The notes under the pieces are model-generated. The model was not told the origin of the DNA. It saw only the letters and a program-made list of their open reading frames with translations, and made no database searches. Shown here one piece after another: positions 15,728-25,200 of a DNA stretch of 64,000 nucleotides. Each line of letters starts with the position of its first letter. Positions within the stretch are counted from its first letter, which is position 1. A program made the position numbers and the translations under genes. Location of the stretch: positions 124,001 through 188,000 of the forward strand of contig WRPI01000005.1 in assembly GCA_009773395.1 (NCBI GenBank). Reading direction: 5' to 3'. The stretch comes from Hyphomonadaceae bacterium. Its GTDB lineage: Bacteria; Pseudomonadota; Alphaproteobacteria; Caulobacterales; Aquidulcibacteraceae.

Positions 15728-16474
15728 CTAAAATGGCGACAATATCCCCAAGACCTGTTGCCCTGTGCTTGGTTGTTGATAGGTGGTTATGTGGCCGCGG
15801 CCGCCGTATGAAATCCGCGCTTCGGCCATTTGCGTGTGTTGCACCATATTTGTGCTATTAATATCTTGTGGACGGACAATGCCGCTGACCAAAAGTTCGC
15901 GCACTTCGTTGTTTACCCGCACTTCTTGGCGGCCCGCAACCACAAAATTGCCGTTGGGCAGAACTTGTGTCACGATCGCGGCAACTGTCAAAGTCACTTT
16001 TTCTTGGCGATTGATGGATCCAGTGCCACTGAACTCACCGCTTCCATTGGCGTTCACCATATTGGCAGGGTCAAAACCCGCAGGGAATGCGCGGCCCAAG
16101 CTGTTTTCAAGCCCAAAAAAATTCGAAACACCGCCCGAAATTGTTCCATCACGGCTTCGCCCGGTGGTATTGTTAAGCTGGGCTTTATCGTCAATTTGAA
16201 TATTAACTGTCAGAATATCACCAATTTTGCTTGCACGTGGGTCCACAAAAAATTGCCGTGCCCCGGATTGCCAAAGCGAATTGGACGAGGTTGTATTATT
16301 TTGCGGTGCTGGCATTGGCATTACAACTTGCCTACGCCCCGTAGCTGCCATTTGCGGATCTTGAATTGGTGACATCGCTGGCGGACGGCCGACAGACGCA
16401 AGTTCTGCCCGAGTTGAAGCGCAACCACCAAGGCCAATTATCAAGAGCAATGAATATGCGGCAATTCGTTTCAT
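15728..16474 (-). CDS. flgH: Flagellar L-ring lipoprotein FlgH
   Basis: A 248-residue outer-membrane lipoprotein that forms the L ring around the flagellar rod. The lipobox LGGC is at residues 15-18 (MKRIAAYSLLLIIGLGGCAS). Family hallmarks are QSGARQFFVDPRASKIGDIL, LTVNIQIDDKAQLNNTTGRS and the C-terminal GIVRPQDINSTNMVQHTQMA, followed by ARISYGGRGH. It is the last gene of the flgF-flgG-flgA-flgH operon, 13 bases after flgA, and is followed directly by copy C of the two-hairpin element. Export needs the Sec and Lol routes. Confidence 0.96.
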   Translation of the reverse strand: MKRIAAYSLLLIIGLGGCASTRAELASVGRPPAMSPIQDPQMAATGRRQVVMPMPAPQNNTTSSNSLWQSGARQFFVDPRASKIGDILTVNIQIDDKAQLNNTTGRSRDGTISGGVSNFFGLENSLGRAFPAGFDPANMVNANGSGEFSGTGSINRQEKVTLTVAAIVTQVLPNGNFVVAGRQEVRVNNEVRELLVSGIVRPQDINSTNMVQHTQMAEARISYGGRGHITTYQQPSTGQQVLGILSPF

Positions 16475-16487
16475 TAGTTTTATATCC

Positions 16488-17303
16488 TCAATTTTGGGCT
16501 GTTGTGGTAATTTGCGTTGATGTTGTAGGTATTAAAACTCTGGCAACGCCTTGGCTTTCGACAATGGCTTCCAATGTGCGGTTAGAGGCGATATTAACGG
16601 CGCGAATACTGCCGCCAATTGTGCCATCGGTGAGGGCGCGACCGCGCAGGGATATCTTCAAACCGCTCGCTTCATGTATCAAAGTAACTGGTTGTCCACG
16701 CCTTACTGCCATTGTTGGGCCAATATCGGCGGCACGAACTGGTGTTCCGCCGCGTAAATTGCGTTTGGCGCTGTTTCCAATCAATTGGCTAGCGTCCAAA
16801 ATGGTATCGGGTGCGATTGCGGCATCGCTGCTTATCCAGCTTACCATATCGGCATTTATGATTTCGTCTTTGGCAACATCGCGGGTTAAAACTACCAAAT
16901 CGCGAGTAACCGCAACCGCCGCGCCCGTGGGCCTTGCACCAAGCCCCGGAGTAGTCGAAGTGATCGGCATTGTGCCACCGCTACCGATTATGACTTGGCG
17001 AACCCCATCGGGATTAGTCCATCTCAAGCCCATACTCGCCGCCCGTGCTTGCAAAGCCGATGCCGAAAATACCATGGATTGCCCATTTTGCGGGGCGCGT
17101 GCCAATATTCGGCTTGATGCAGCGCCTGCATTATTGAATAAATCGCCCAAAGTAATGTTAGGCCCACTTATTGTCGGCACGGCTTTCAAACTTGGCGCAG
17201 CATTTTGCGCGACACTTTTGCCAGTGCTAAAGAAAATGAAAGCTGCAAGCGCAATTATCGCAGTTAATATCTTCAAAATAAGGGAAACCGTGCTTTTACT
17301 CAT
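16488..17303 (-). CDS. flgA: Flagellar P-ring assembly chaperone FlgA
   Basis: A 271-residue periplasmic protein with an N-terminal hydrophobic export segment (ILKILTAIIALAAFIFFS). The C-terminal half holds the SAF-type domain: AVTRDLVVLTRDVAKDEIIN, then KRNLRGGTPVRAADI and AVRRGQPVTLIHEASGLKIS, typical of FlgA. FlgA assists polymerisation of FlgI into the P ring. The middle region GGTMPITSTTPGLGARPTGA is low-complexity and probably a linker. It follows flgG by four bases and precedes flgH in the same operon. Confidence 0.93.
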   Translation of the reverse strand: MSKSTVSLILKILTAIIALAAFIFFSTGKSVAQNAAPSLKAVPTISGPNITLGDLFNNAGAASSRILARAPQNGQSMVFSASALQARAASMGLRWTNPDGVRQVIIGSGGTMPITSTTPGLGARPTGAAVAVTRDLVVLTRDVAKDEIINADMVSWISSDAAIAPDTILDASQLIGNSAKRNLRGGTPVRAADIGPTMAVRRGQPVTLIHEASGLKISLRGRALTDGTIGGSIRAVNIASNRTLEAIVESQGVARVLIPTTSTQITTTAQN

Positions 17304-17307
17304 TGTT

Positions 17308-18096
17308 TTATCTCAATATTTGTGAGGTGCTTTGTAACATTTCATCGGTGGCACTTATGACTTTTGAGTTCATTTCATACGCGCGCTGCGCCATAATTAA
17401 AGCCGAAATTTCTGATACTGGATTGACATTCGATGCTTCAACAAAATTCTGATTTATGCTGCCAAAGCCTGTTGCATTGGGGTTGCCAACTGTCGCAGGC
17501 CCCGATGCCGCAGTTTCGACCAATAAATTCCCGCCCAATGCTTCAAGACCAGCTGGATTGACAAAAGTTGCCAAAGTTAGTTGCCCAATGCCCTGCGGTT
17601 CGGTTTGCCCAGCAATTGTCGCCTGCACAGTGCCTGATGCGCTAACCGAAAAATCAATTGCGGTTTCGGGGATTTGGATTTCGGGCTGAATAACATAGCC
17701 ATCTTCGCTAACCAATTGCCCAGTCGGTGAGGAGCTGAAATTACCAGCTCGTGTATAAGCCGTGCGACCATCTGGCAATGCAACTTGGAAATAGCCACGG
17801 CCATTGATTGCCATATCATAACGATTATCAGTTCTCGTCATACTGCCTTGTTCGGTTACACGATAAACCGAACCAGTTTTAACGCCATAGCCAACTTGCA
17901 CCCCGGTTGGGTCAATATTGCCCGCGTCTGAAGTGGCAGAACCGGGGCGTTCGAGGTTTTGATAAATCAAATCTTGAAATTCGGCGCGCTGGCGCTTGAA
18001 GCCAGTAGTGCTCATATTGGCGATATTGTTGGAAATTACTTCCACATTAAGCTGCTGAGCCAACATGCCAGTTGCGGCTATATTCATTGAACGCAT
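17308..18096 (-). CDS. flgG: Distal rod protein FlgG
   Basis: The distal rod subunit of the flagellar basal body, 262 residues. The N-terminus MRSMNIAATGMLAQQLNVEV with NNIANMSTTGFKRQRAEFQD and the C-terminus FVEASNVNPVSEISALIMAQ, followed by RAYEMNSKVISATDEMLQ, are the typical terminal helices for rod assembly. Length equals the family norm. It has no cleavable signal and is exported by the flagellar type III apparatus. It lies 13 bases after flgF and four before flgA. Confidence 0.97.
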   Translation of the reverse strand: MRSMNIAATGMLAQQLNVEVISNNIANMSTTGFKRQRAEFQDLIYQNLERPGSATSDAGNIDPTGVQVGYGVKTGSVYRVTEQGSMTRTDNRYDMAINGRGYFQVALPDGRTAYTRAGNFSSSPTGQLVSEDGYVIQPEIQIPETAIDFSVSASGTVQATIAGQTEPQGIGQLTLATFVNPAGLEALGGNLLVETAASGPATVGNPNATGFGSINQNFVEASNVNPVSEISALIMAQRAYEMNSKVISATDEMLQSTSQILR

Positions 18097-18109
18097 AGTC
18101 TAATCTCCG

Positions 18110-18847
18110 TTATGCTTGAACGCGGCTTAGGCGATCAATGGCTTTACTTCTTAATTCTTCGGTTTGCCGTTGCAGGCGGGTTGCGCTTTCAAAGGCGCGG
18201 CTAATTTCCATGATTGAAGTCAATTCGCGAATTGCTACGACGTTGGAGCCTTCGAGCATGCCTTGAACCACTTCGAAATTTTCGGCTTGCGCCGGGGTTT
18301 GCTCAAGTGAGCGCCACAAATTATCGCCAGTTTTTTGCAAGGCACCGGGGCGGGCGAAATTGACCACGCCGATTTTGGCAACACTTGCGCCATTTTGGGT
18401 AATTGTGCCGTCTTTGCCAACCACAATTTGCCCAGCATTAACGTCAATATTGATTTCACCGCCACCATCATCAAGAATTGCCTTGCCGTCATGGCTAATG
18501 AGTTTACCCGAGGCATCAAGGGTGAGGCGACCATCGCGGGTGAAAGCGGGGCCAGTTGCTGTGGCGACACTAAAAAAGCCTGCGCCAGTTAAGGCAATAT
18601 CAAGGGGGTTGTCGGTTCGTTGCAATGCACCAGGTCTAAAGTCACGGGCAATCGAATAATCGCGAACAAATTCGACATCATTTGGTGTTTCCACCATTGA
18701 AGCTGGGCGACGAATTAGCGATTGAAACAACACCGCTTCGGATTTGAAACCGATAGTCGATAAATTGGCCATATTATTGGCCGCGACTTCCATTTGGCGG
18801 GTTAAGGCATTTTGTGCCGAAAGAGTAATTAAGAGTGCATTATCCAT
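18110..18847 (-). CDS. flgF: Flagellar rod protein FlgF
   Basis: Proximal rod protein of 245 residues, first gene of flgF-flgG-flgA-flgH. Rod-family ends are visible: MEVAANNMANLSTIGFKSEA near the N-terminus and MLEGSNVVAIRELTSIMEIS near the C-terminus. The core contains DNPLDIALTGAGFFSVATAT, as in FlgF/FlgG proteins. It is exported by the flagellar type III system. A well-formed sigma-54 promoter ends about 50 bases upstream of the ATG (18898-18912), so the operon is likely a late-class flagellar transcription unit needing an FlbD-type activator. Confidence 0.96.
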   Translation of the reverse strand: MDNALLITLSAQNALTRQMEVAANNMANLSTIGFKSEAVLFQSLIRRPASMVETPNDVEFVRDYSIARDFRPGALQRTDNPLDIALTGAGFFSVATATGPAFTRDGRLTLDASGKLISHDGKAILDDGGGEINIDVNAGQIVVGKDGTITQNGASVAKIGVVNFARPGALQKTGDNLWRSLEQTPAQAENFEVVQGMLEGSNVVAIRELTSIMEISRAFESATRLQRQTEELRSKAIDRLSRVQA

Positions 18848-18897
18848 GTTACGTCACATTCTTGGCGCTATAACTTCTGTTACGAGCATGAATAGAC

Positions 18898-18912
18898 GCA
18901 AAAAAAGTGCCA
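18898..18912 (-). promoter_or_regulatory. Sigma-54 promoter of the flgF-G-A-H operon
   Basis: The minus strand reads TGGCAC-TTTTT-TTGC, a perfect match to the -24/-12 consensus (GG-N10-GC). The expected transcription start is about 40 bases before the flgF ATG at 18847, leaving room for a leader. In Caulobacter the homologous rod operon is sigma-54-dependent. Confidence 0.85.
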
Positions 18913-19111
18913 CTCAAAACTCGTGAAAAAACAAAGGCTTAAATGTGTTTGTGCTGGGCTTCGGCACATTTTGCAGGGCAGGAATTGGCGTGGCCCGATT
19001 TATTAACAAGAAAAGGGCAATTTTTGCCGTGTTGCTCATTTTTCATTAACGCTCCTCTCGTAAATACTAATCTTTGATTTGAATAATCTATCGCAAGGCA
19101 AAGAGTGAAAA

Positions 19112-19765
19112 ATGGCGAAAGAAAAAGCCCCAAAACCAGAAGCTGCCCCCGAAGGTGAAGAAGGCGCAGAAGGAGCGGTAAAAACCAAAAAGAAGCTATC
19201 TGGAAAACAGCTTATTTTATTTATTGTTCTGCCTGCCATATTGCTTTTGGGCGGCGGCGGCGGTGCGGCCTATTATTTCTTGGTTATGAAAAAGCCACCT
19301 GCGGCTGCGCATGGCGCTGAAAAAGCTGACGAAAAAGGCCATGAAAAAGGGAAGGGCGAAAAAGGCAAAGACGATAAGGGCGAGCATGGCGCAAAAAAAG
19401 ATGACAAAGGCGCTGGCGGTGATGATAAAAACGCGATTAAGTCATCCGTCGGCCCCCATGGCGAAAGCTTCCTCACTTTGCCTGACATTTTGGTCAATAT
19501 CACGACGGCAGATCAACGCCCCGCATTTTTGAAATTGCGCCTAACTTTGCAAGTGAAAGACGCCGAAACCGCCGAAGCCATAACCCCAGCTTTGCCGCGC
19601 ATTCGTGACCAATATACTGGCTTTTTGCGCGAATTGCGGATGGAAGATATTGCCGGCAGCGCGGGTTATTCAAGGCTGCAATTGGAATTATTGAAGCGCG
19701 TCAATTTGGCAGTTGCCCCAGCGCAAGTTGACGCGGTCTTAATCGAAGAAATGTTGGTTCAATAA
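19112..19765 (+). CDS. fliL: Flagellar basal body-associated protein FliL
   Basis: A 217-residue single-pass inner-membrane protein associated with motor and stators. Order: a charged cytosolic start (AKEKAPKPEAAPEGEEGAEG), a transmembrane helix around LILFIVLPAILLLGGGGGAA, a very Lys/Gly/Asp/His-rich linker (about residues 67-110), and the FliL domain with FLTLPDILVNITTADQRPAF and a C-terminal RVNLAVAPAQVDAVLIEEML. The charged linker is longer than in enterobacterial FliL, as seen in alphaproteobacteria. Its stop shares a base with the fliM start (TAATG). Confidence 0.95.
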   Translation: MAKEKAPKPEAAPEGEEGAEGAVKTKKKLSGKQLILFIVLPAILLLGGGGGAAYYFLVMKKPPAAAHGAEKADEKGHEKGKGEKGKDDKGEHGAKKDDKGAGGDDKNAIKSSVGPHGESFLTLPDILVNITTADQRPAFLKLRLTLQVKDAETAEAITPALPRIRDQYTGFLRELRMEDIAGSAGYSRLQLELLKRVNLAVAPAQVDAVLIEEMLVQ

Positions 19766-20898
19766 TGGCTGAAGACGCAGAACAAGACGCTATGGCAGCA
19801 GCTTGGGAAGCCGAAATGGCCGGCCAAGAAGGTGCGGGCGATGATGCTTTTGCTGCCGAATGGGAAGCCATGGTCGATGGCGAAACGGGCAAGACTATTT
19901 CTGCGAGTTCAATTGGTATTGAGCGGGTATTAAACCAAGACGAAATTGACAGTTTGCTGGGTTTTGATTTGGGCGATGAAAATGGTGCCGGCACTAATGG
20001 CATTCATGGCATCATCAATTCGGCGTTGGTTTCGTATGAACGATTGCCAATGCTCGAAATTGTGTTTGACCGCTTGGTGCGTTTAATGACAACAAGTTTG
20101 CGCAATTTCACCTCGGACAATGTCGAAGTGTCTTTAGACCACATTTCCTCCATTCGATTTGGCGATTATCTAAACTCAATTCCTTTACCCGCGATTTTGG
20201 CGGTTTTCCGTGCCAAAGAGCTCGATAATTATGGCTTGATGACTGTCGATTCAAATCTGATTTATTCGATTGTAGATGTGTTATTAGGCGGCAGGCGCGG
20301 CACAACTGCAATGCGGATTGAAGGCAGGCCCTATACGACAATTGAACGTATGTTGGTGACGCGCATGATTGACGTCATACTTGAAGATATGACGCAAGCA
20401 TTTGCGCCATTGCGCGAAGTCAATTTTTCGCTTGATAGAATTGAAACCAATCCAAGGTTCGCCGCAATCGCGCGCCCAGCCAATGCCGCGATTATGGTGA
20501 AAATGCGCATTGATATGGAAGATAGGGGCGGCAGGGTAGAGCTTTTATTGCCCTATGCGACTTTGGAACCAATTCGCAAAATGCTTATTCAACAATTCAT
20601 GGGCGAAAAATTTGGACGCGATAATATTTGGGAAGAACATTTGGCAACTGAATTATGGTGCACGGATATGCAAGTCGAAGCGGTTTTGGACGAATTGCCA
20701 GTTCCTTTGGGGCGTATGTTGGATTTGAAAGTCGGCGAGACAATATTTCTAAATCAAAACCAAGATGGGCTAGTGGAGCTTCGTTGTGGCGATGTCGCTC
20801 TAACTCATGGTCGCATGGGGCGGGTTGGCAATAATATTGCTTTGCGCGTTGACCAAGCCCTCACGAAATCAGCAAAAGCGGAGTTATTTAAGCAATGA
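19765..20898 (+). CDS. fliM: Flagellar motor switch protein FliM
   Basis: The 377-residue C-ring switch protein. The conserved early LNQDEIDSLLGFDLGDEN occurs at about residues 54-70, followed by the CheC-like middle domain (ERLPMLEIVFDRLVRLMTTS, then SNLIYSIVDVLLGGRRGTTA) and the SpoA domain near the C-terminus (VGETIFLNQNQDGLVELRCG). The N-terminal 50 residues are acidic and Ala-rich, longer than in E. coli, where the CheY-P site lies at the extreme N-terminus; no clear EN-peptide is seen there. Translation is coupled to fliL and to the next gene (ATGA overlap). Confidence 0.96.
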   Translation: MAEDAEQDAMAAAWEAEMAGQEGAGDDAFAAEWEAMVDGETGKTISASSIGIERVLNQDEIDSLLGFDLGDENGAGTNGIHGIINSALVSYERLPMLEIVFDRLVRLMTTSLRNFTSDNVEVSLDHISSIRFGDYLNSIPLPAILAVFRAKELDNYGLMTVDSNLIYSIVDVLLGGRRGTTAMRIEGRPYTTIERMLVTRMIDVILEDMTQAFAPLREVNFSLDRIETNPRFAAIARPANAAIMVKMRIDMEDRGGRVELLLPYATLEPIRKMLIQQFMGEKFGRDNIWEEHLATELWCTDMQVEAVLDELPVPLGRMLDLKVGETIFLNQNQDGLVELRCGDVALTHGRMGRVGNNIALRVDQALTKSAKAELFKQ

Positions 20899-21305
20899 TG
20901 GAACTTATTACAACTTATGCCATGCCAGCAAGTCAGGCGTTTTTGACTTTGGTTTTATTTTGGGTTGCGATTTTATTTGGCAAGCTCGATAAAAAGCTAA
21001 ATGCACTGAAAACTGGCACGGATGGCATTCAAAAAACCATTATCGAACTCAATGAAGCAGTAAATCACGCCGAATTGGCAATTTCAGCTTTGAAAACTGC
21101 GTCTAATGCCGCAAATGAAGAATTATCTGCGCAAATAAATGAAGCGCGCAAATCTGGCGAGACTTTGCGATTTATGACAACTGCCGCCAATGCGATAAAG
21201 ACGCCAATGCCGCGAAGCGAGCCTGCGCCTAGACAATCCCGCAGTTTCGATGATTTGCCGCCAATTGACTCGGAAAGACGCAATAAATGGGGCGGGCTAA
21301 GGTGA
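20895..21305 (+). CDS. Bitopic membrane protein downstream of fliM (DUF6468-like)
   Basis: A 136-residue protein with one N-terminal transmembrane helix (AFLTLVLFWVAILFG), then a coiled-coil-like stretch from LDKKLNALKTGTDGIQKTII to about residue 95, and a Pro/Arg/Ser-rich tail ending RRNKWGGLR. It overlaps fliM by four bases (ATGA). Small bitopic proteins at this place are typical of Caulobacter-like fliLM operons; one called PflI in Caulobacter crescentus affects flagellum placement, but I cannot tell from sequence whether this is its counterpart. Confidence 0.75.
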   Translation: MMELITTYAMPASQAFLTLVLFWVAILFGKLDKKLNALKTGTDGIQKTIIELNEAVNHAELAISALKTASNAANEELSAQINEARKSGETLRFMTTAANAIKTPMPRSEPAPRQSRSFDDLPPIDSERRNKWGGLR

Positions 21306-21368
21306 TAAATATGCGTAAGCCATGCGGGAATTAACTTCGTGGTTAGGCTGTAGTGATAAGTAGGAAAT

Positions 21369-22226
21369 ATGAAGTTTAGTATCCGCCCTTTAACCGCTTT
21401 AGCGGTAGTTTTATCAACTTTTGGTGCAGTGCAAGCTGGGCGCTTGGCACTTAATGCCAGCCAAGCTTGGGCCGAAACCCAAAGCGAAGCCGTGCCTGAA
21501 ACCAAGGCGGGAGAAACTGCCGCAACAGACGGCGCTCAAAACAGCGCGACTCCGCCGCCAACTTGTTTGCCTGTCGATTTGGCCAAAGAAGCGGGTATAA
21601 GCGCCGCCGAGTTTCGTTTGCTACAAAATTTGCAAGACCGCCGCCAAACCTTGGATGAGCGTGAACGCGATATTATCACCCGCGAAGGCATAATTAAAAC
21701 CGCCGATGATATTGTCAAAGCCCGCCTCGCGACATTGGCGCAAGTTGAAGCCAATTTGCAAAGATTATTGGGTCAAGTCGATGATGTTGAAGCCCAAAGA
21801 TTGGCGGCATTGGTTAGGGTTTATGAGAAAATGAAACCCAAAGACGCCGCACGGGTTATGGAAGGGCTGTCTGACGAAGTCGTCATAAGCATCGCCAGCC
21901 GTATGAAAGAGCAACCTTTGGCGCTGGTCTTGGCAAAAATGGCACCAGCTCGAGCACGGCAAATCACCACCATGCTGGCGCGTATGGACGATGGTCGCTT
22001 GGCTGAAGCCACAAATCCACCGCCGCAAGCCGCCGCACCTGCTACAAAAGCAAATGCGCCTTTAAGCAAAAACTCACCTTCACCAACTGGCGCCGGGCCT
22101 AATGCGCCTACCACGCCAACTCCGGCTGCCCCGACTGCGCCTGCTGCAACCACGCCAACGCCAAAAGCCGCAAGCGGCCAAGCTCCGCGTGATCCAAGCG
22201 CCGCAGCACCAAAAGCGAAAAGCTAA
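21369..22226 (+). CDS. MotE-like flagellar protein (MgtE N-domain-like)
   Basis: A 285-residue exported protein: N-terminal signal or anchor (LTALAVVLSTFGAVQAG), a predicted coiled coil around LQDRRQTLDERERDIITREG to QVEANLQRLLGQVDDVEAQR, and a helical repeat domain with VYEKMKPKDAARVMEGLSDE and VLAKMAPARARQITTMLARM, like the MgtE N-domain found in MotE. MotE chaperones the stator-linked protein MotC in rhizobia. The last 70 residues are Pro/Ala/Thr-rich, probably a disordered periplasmic tail. The stop shares a base with the next gene start (TAATG). Confidence 0.8.
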   Translation: MKFSIRPLTALAVVLSTFGAVQAGRLALNASQAWAETQSEAVPETKAGETAATDGAQNSATPPPTCLPVDLAKEAGISAAEFRLLQNLQDRRQTLDERERDIITREGIIKTADDIVKARLATLAQVEANLQRLLGQVDDVEAQRLAALVRVYEKMKPKDAARVMEGLSDEVVISIASRMKEQPLALVLAKMAPARARQITTMLARMDDGRLAEATNPPPQAAAPATKANAPLSKNSPSPTGAGPNAPTTPTPAAPTAPAATTPTPKAASGQAPRDPSAAAPKAKS

Positions 22227-25200
22227 TGTATTTGCGGCGCTTTTTTGCATATTTAGTAAGTTTTGCCCTGATTGCGCAACCAGTGGCGGCGCAAAATGCC
22301 GCGCCGAAAGCGCCCGCCGCAAAAGCCGCAGCACCGGCAACGCCAGCTGTAGCAAGCGGCACTGCATTGCGCTTTGATGGGCGCGAATACGATACTCACG
22401 CACGGATTTTGCTGAAATGGCCCAATGCCCAAGCGGCGAGGTCGCGCACAAGTGTAAATGGTTCGATGGGCATAATAAATTTACCAGTTGGCGTGAATGC
22501 CAACGCTAATGAAATTAAAAATTTCGCGCCAAATTTCATCGCAGCAGCAGCACTTAGCGCCGACAAAAAAACAATTCGTTTGGCGCTCTCGAAAAATGTG
22601 CGAATTGTGAAATCATATGATGGAAATATTGAATCCCTTGATTTTGTTGTCGAAAATGCCACTGACCCTGCACCCTATAATGCCGAAATTGGGCTGATTG
22701 AACCCACAAGCGACACAGCAGAACCAGCCCGAAGCGAGCATTATGTTAGCGCCGAATTAAAACCACTCATCAATTGGCCGGCCCCAGCAGGTGCACCAAG
22801 AGTAAAAGTCGAAGCCTCACAATCAGGCTCGTTTACCCGAATAACCATGAGCGGTGCAGATTTTGGGCCGCACTTATTCGCGCGCAAAGGCGATAGGGCA
22901 GCAGTGACATTGCCCGGTCTTTACGCTTTGGATATTGCGTCTTTGCGCAGCCATTTGCCTAATCATGTGAAAGATGCAGTTCGCTATAATTCCGCGACCC
23001 ATACTTCATTGGTTATGGATGTTGAAGCAGGTTACCAAATTCGTGAGCGCCAAGAAGCTGGCACTATTTATATCGACATTTTGCCACCGGGAACTGTCAA
23101 TGGTTCATACAATCCCGATGAAGCTGAAAAAGCCGCGCCAAAAGCCAAAACCAAAACCGCAGAGCCCAAAGCCAAAGCCGCTGCAGGCCATGAACCAAGC
23201 GATGCAAACCCCGTAATCGGTGATATTGCGCCGCAATCAGTGGCTGCGCCAAGGCGGACAATTGCCGACCCTGCGCCCTCGGGCACTCTCGCCGTCTCAA
23301 TAAAAGAAACCCAACCGAGCTTAGTTCTTGATTTTGCATTTGACGCACCAGCACCAGCCGCGATTTTCAGGCGCGGTAGCAATATTTTCGTGGTTTTTGC
23401 AACCAAAGCCAATTTCACTGTGCCGAATATGCCTGCCAATGCCTTGGTCAATTCAATCACGGCAATTAAAGGCGATGGCGCTTCGGGAATAAAAATTAGC
23501 GCGAGCGCAAATGCGCAAATAAATCCGTCGGCACTGGGCAATCATTGGTTTATTGGTATTTCGGCCAATTCACCAATTATTGCGCGTTCAATTGCCATAA
23601 GTGGTGAGCGCGCTCCCGATGATAGCAACCGAATTAAAGCTGTTGTGCCTGACGCAATTACCAATGGCACTTTAACTGACCCCGAAGTTGGCGATAATAT
23701 TTTGGTGGGCATGGCACTCGGCCCACCAAGCCAAGTTGTAAAAACCCGCTCATTTCTTGAAGCAACAATTGTCAATTCATGGCATGGGCTTGCGGTAATC
23801 CCGCGCGTTGATGATATGGAAATTCGCCTCGCGCATGATGGTTTTGTGGTGGTGCGCCCAGACGGAATGGAACTTGCAAATGTGGCGGGAAGCGGGGCAA
23901 ATGGCGGTTTTGCCACAAATGCCCCTGGATTTGTTGATTTTGACAATTGGCGCATGGGGCCGCAATCAAGTTTTGTGCAAAACCTCGATAAGTTGAAGCG
24001 CTTGGCCGCAGTTGAAGCCAATGACATGACCAAAGGTTTCGCCCTACAAACTGATTTGGCGAAATTTTATTTGGCATGGGAAATGCCGCATGAAGCGCTT
24101 GGGGTGGTTCGCACGATTAAAGCCACCAATCCCGAGGCAGCACACACGGCACAGATAATTGGTCTGCAAGGTATTGCGCAAACTGCGATGCTGCGTGGTC
24201 GCGAGGCGCTTGAGACTTTATCCGCCCTCGAACTGACTGATGATGCGGCGTCGCAATTATGGGCAGCAATGGCGGCAATGCAATCTGGCGATCCAGCCGA
24301 AGCTCGCAAGCGTTTTGAAGCAGGGGCAAGCGCGCTCGCGGGCTTTAGTAAAGAACAACAAGCCAAATTTTTGCTCAACGAAGCGATTGCGGCGTATCAG
24401 CTTGAAGATTTTGTCGCGGCCCAATTAAATGCCGAACGTGCTAAAGCATTGGCTACGCAAGAAAATACTAAAGAACTCGCGTCCTTAATTCGGGCGCAAG
24501 TTGATGGCAAAACTGGCAATGCTGCGGCGGCAATTTCAGTTCTTGATGAACTTGCCAAATCCCATAGTGATGAAATCCGCGCCCGAGCAGTATTTGCAAA
24601 AGCAATGTTGGACGTGAGCCAAGATGGTTCAAAACGCGCCGAATCAATCGCCAAACTTGACGGCCTTCGCTATGATTGGCGTGGCGATGATCTTGAGCTT
24701 GATATTTTGCGCAATTTGGCGGAACTTTACATAGCTGGCGGTGATGTAAGGTCCGGGCTCTCAACTTTATCAGCCGCAGCGACTTTGCGGCCTGAATTGC
24801 CAGCAGCGCGTGAACTTAGAAATGTCTTGGCGCAGCAATTTCGCCATTTATTCCTTGAAGGTGGGGCCGAGGGTATGGATCCTATTCAAGCCTTGGCATT
24901 GTTTTATGATTATCGCAATTTAACCCCAATTGGCCCAGAAGGGGATCAAATGGCGCGCGGCCTTGCCGATAGACTCATTCATTTGGATTTATTGCCGCAA
25001 GCAACTGAATTACTCAAACACCAAGTTGATAATCGATTGCAGGGATTTGCAAAATCGCAAGTCGCGACGGATTTGGCGGCGGTTTATATTTTGGATCACA
25101 AACCCGATGAAGCATTGCAAACAATTTGGAACAGCCGCATTACCCAATTGCCAGCCGAACTTAATCATCAAAGACGGATAATTGAAGCGATTTCATTGGC

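Noticed and set aside
13428-18942. Shared ACAAAGGCTT upstream of fliX (about 13430) and fliL (about 18931)
   Set aside because: Only ten bases, differently placed relative to the start codons; may be chance.
18848-19111. CtrA box or sigma-54 site for fliL-fliM
   Set aside because: Only half sites (TTAAC) and a GGCAC-N3-TTGC with wrong spacing were found.
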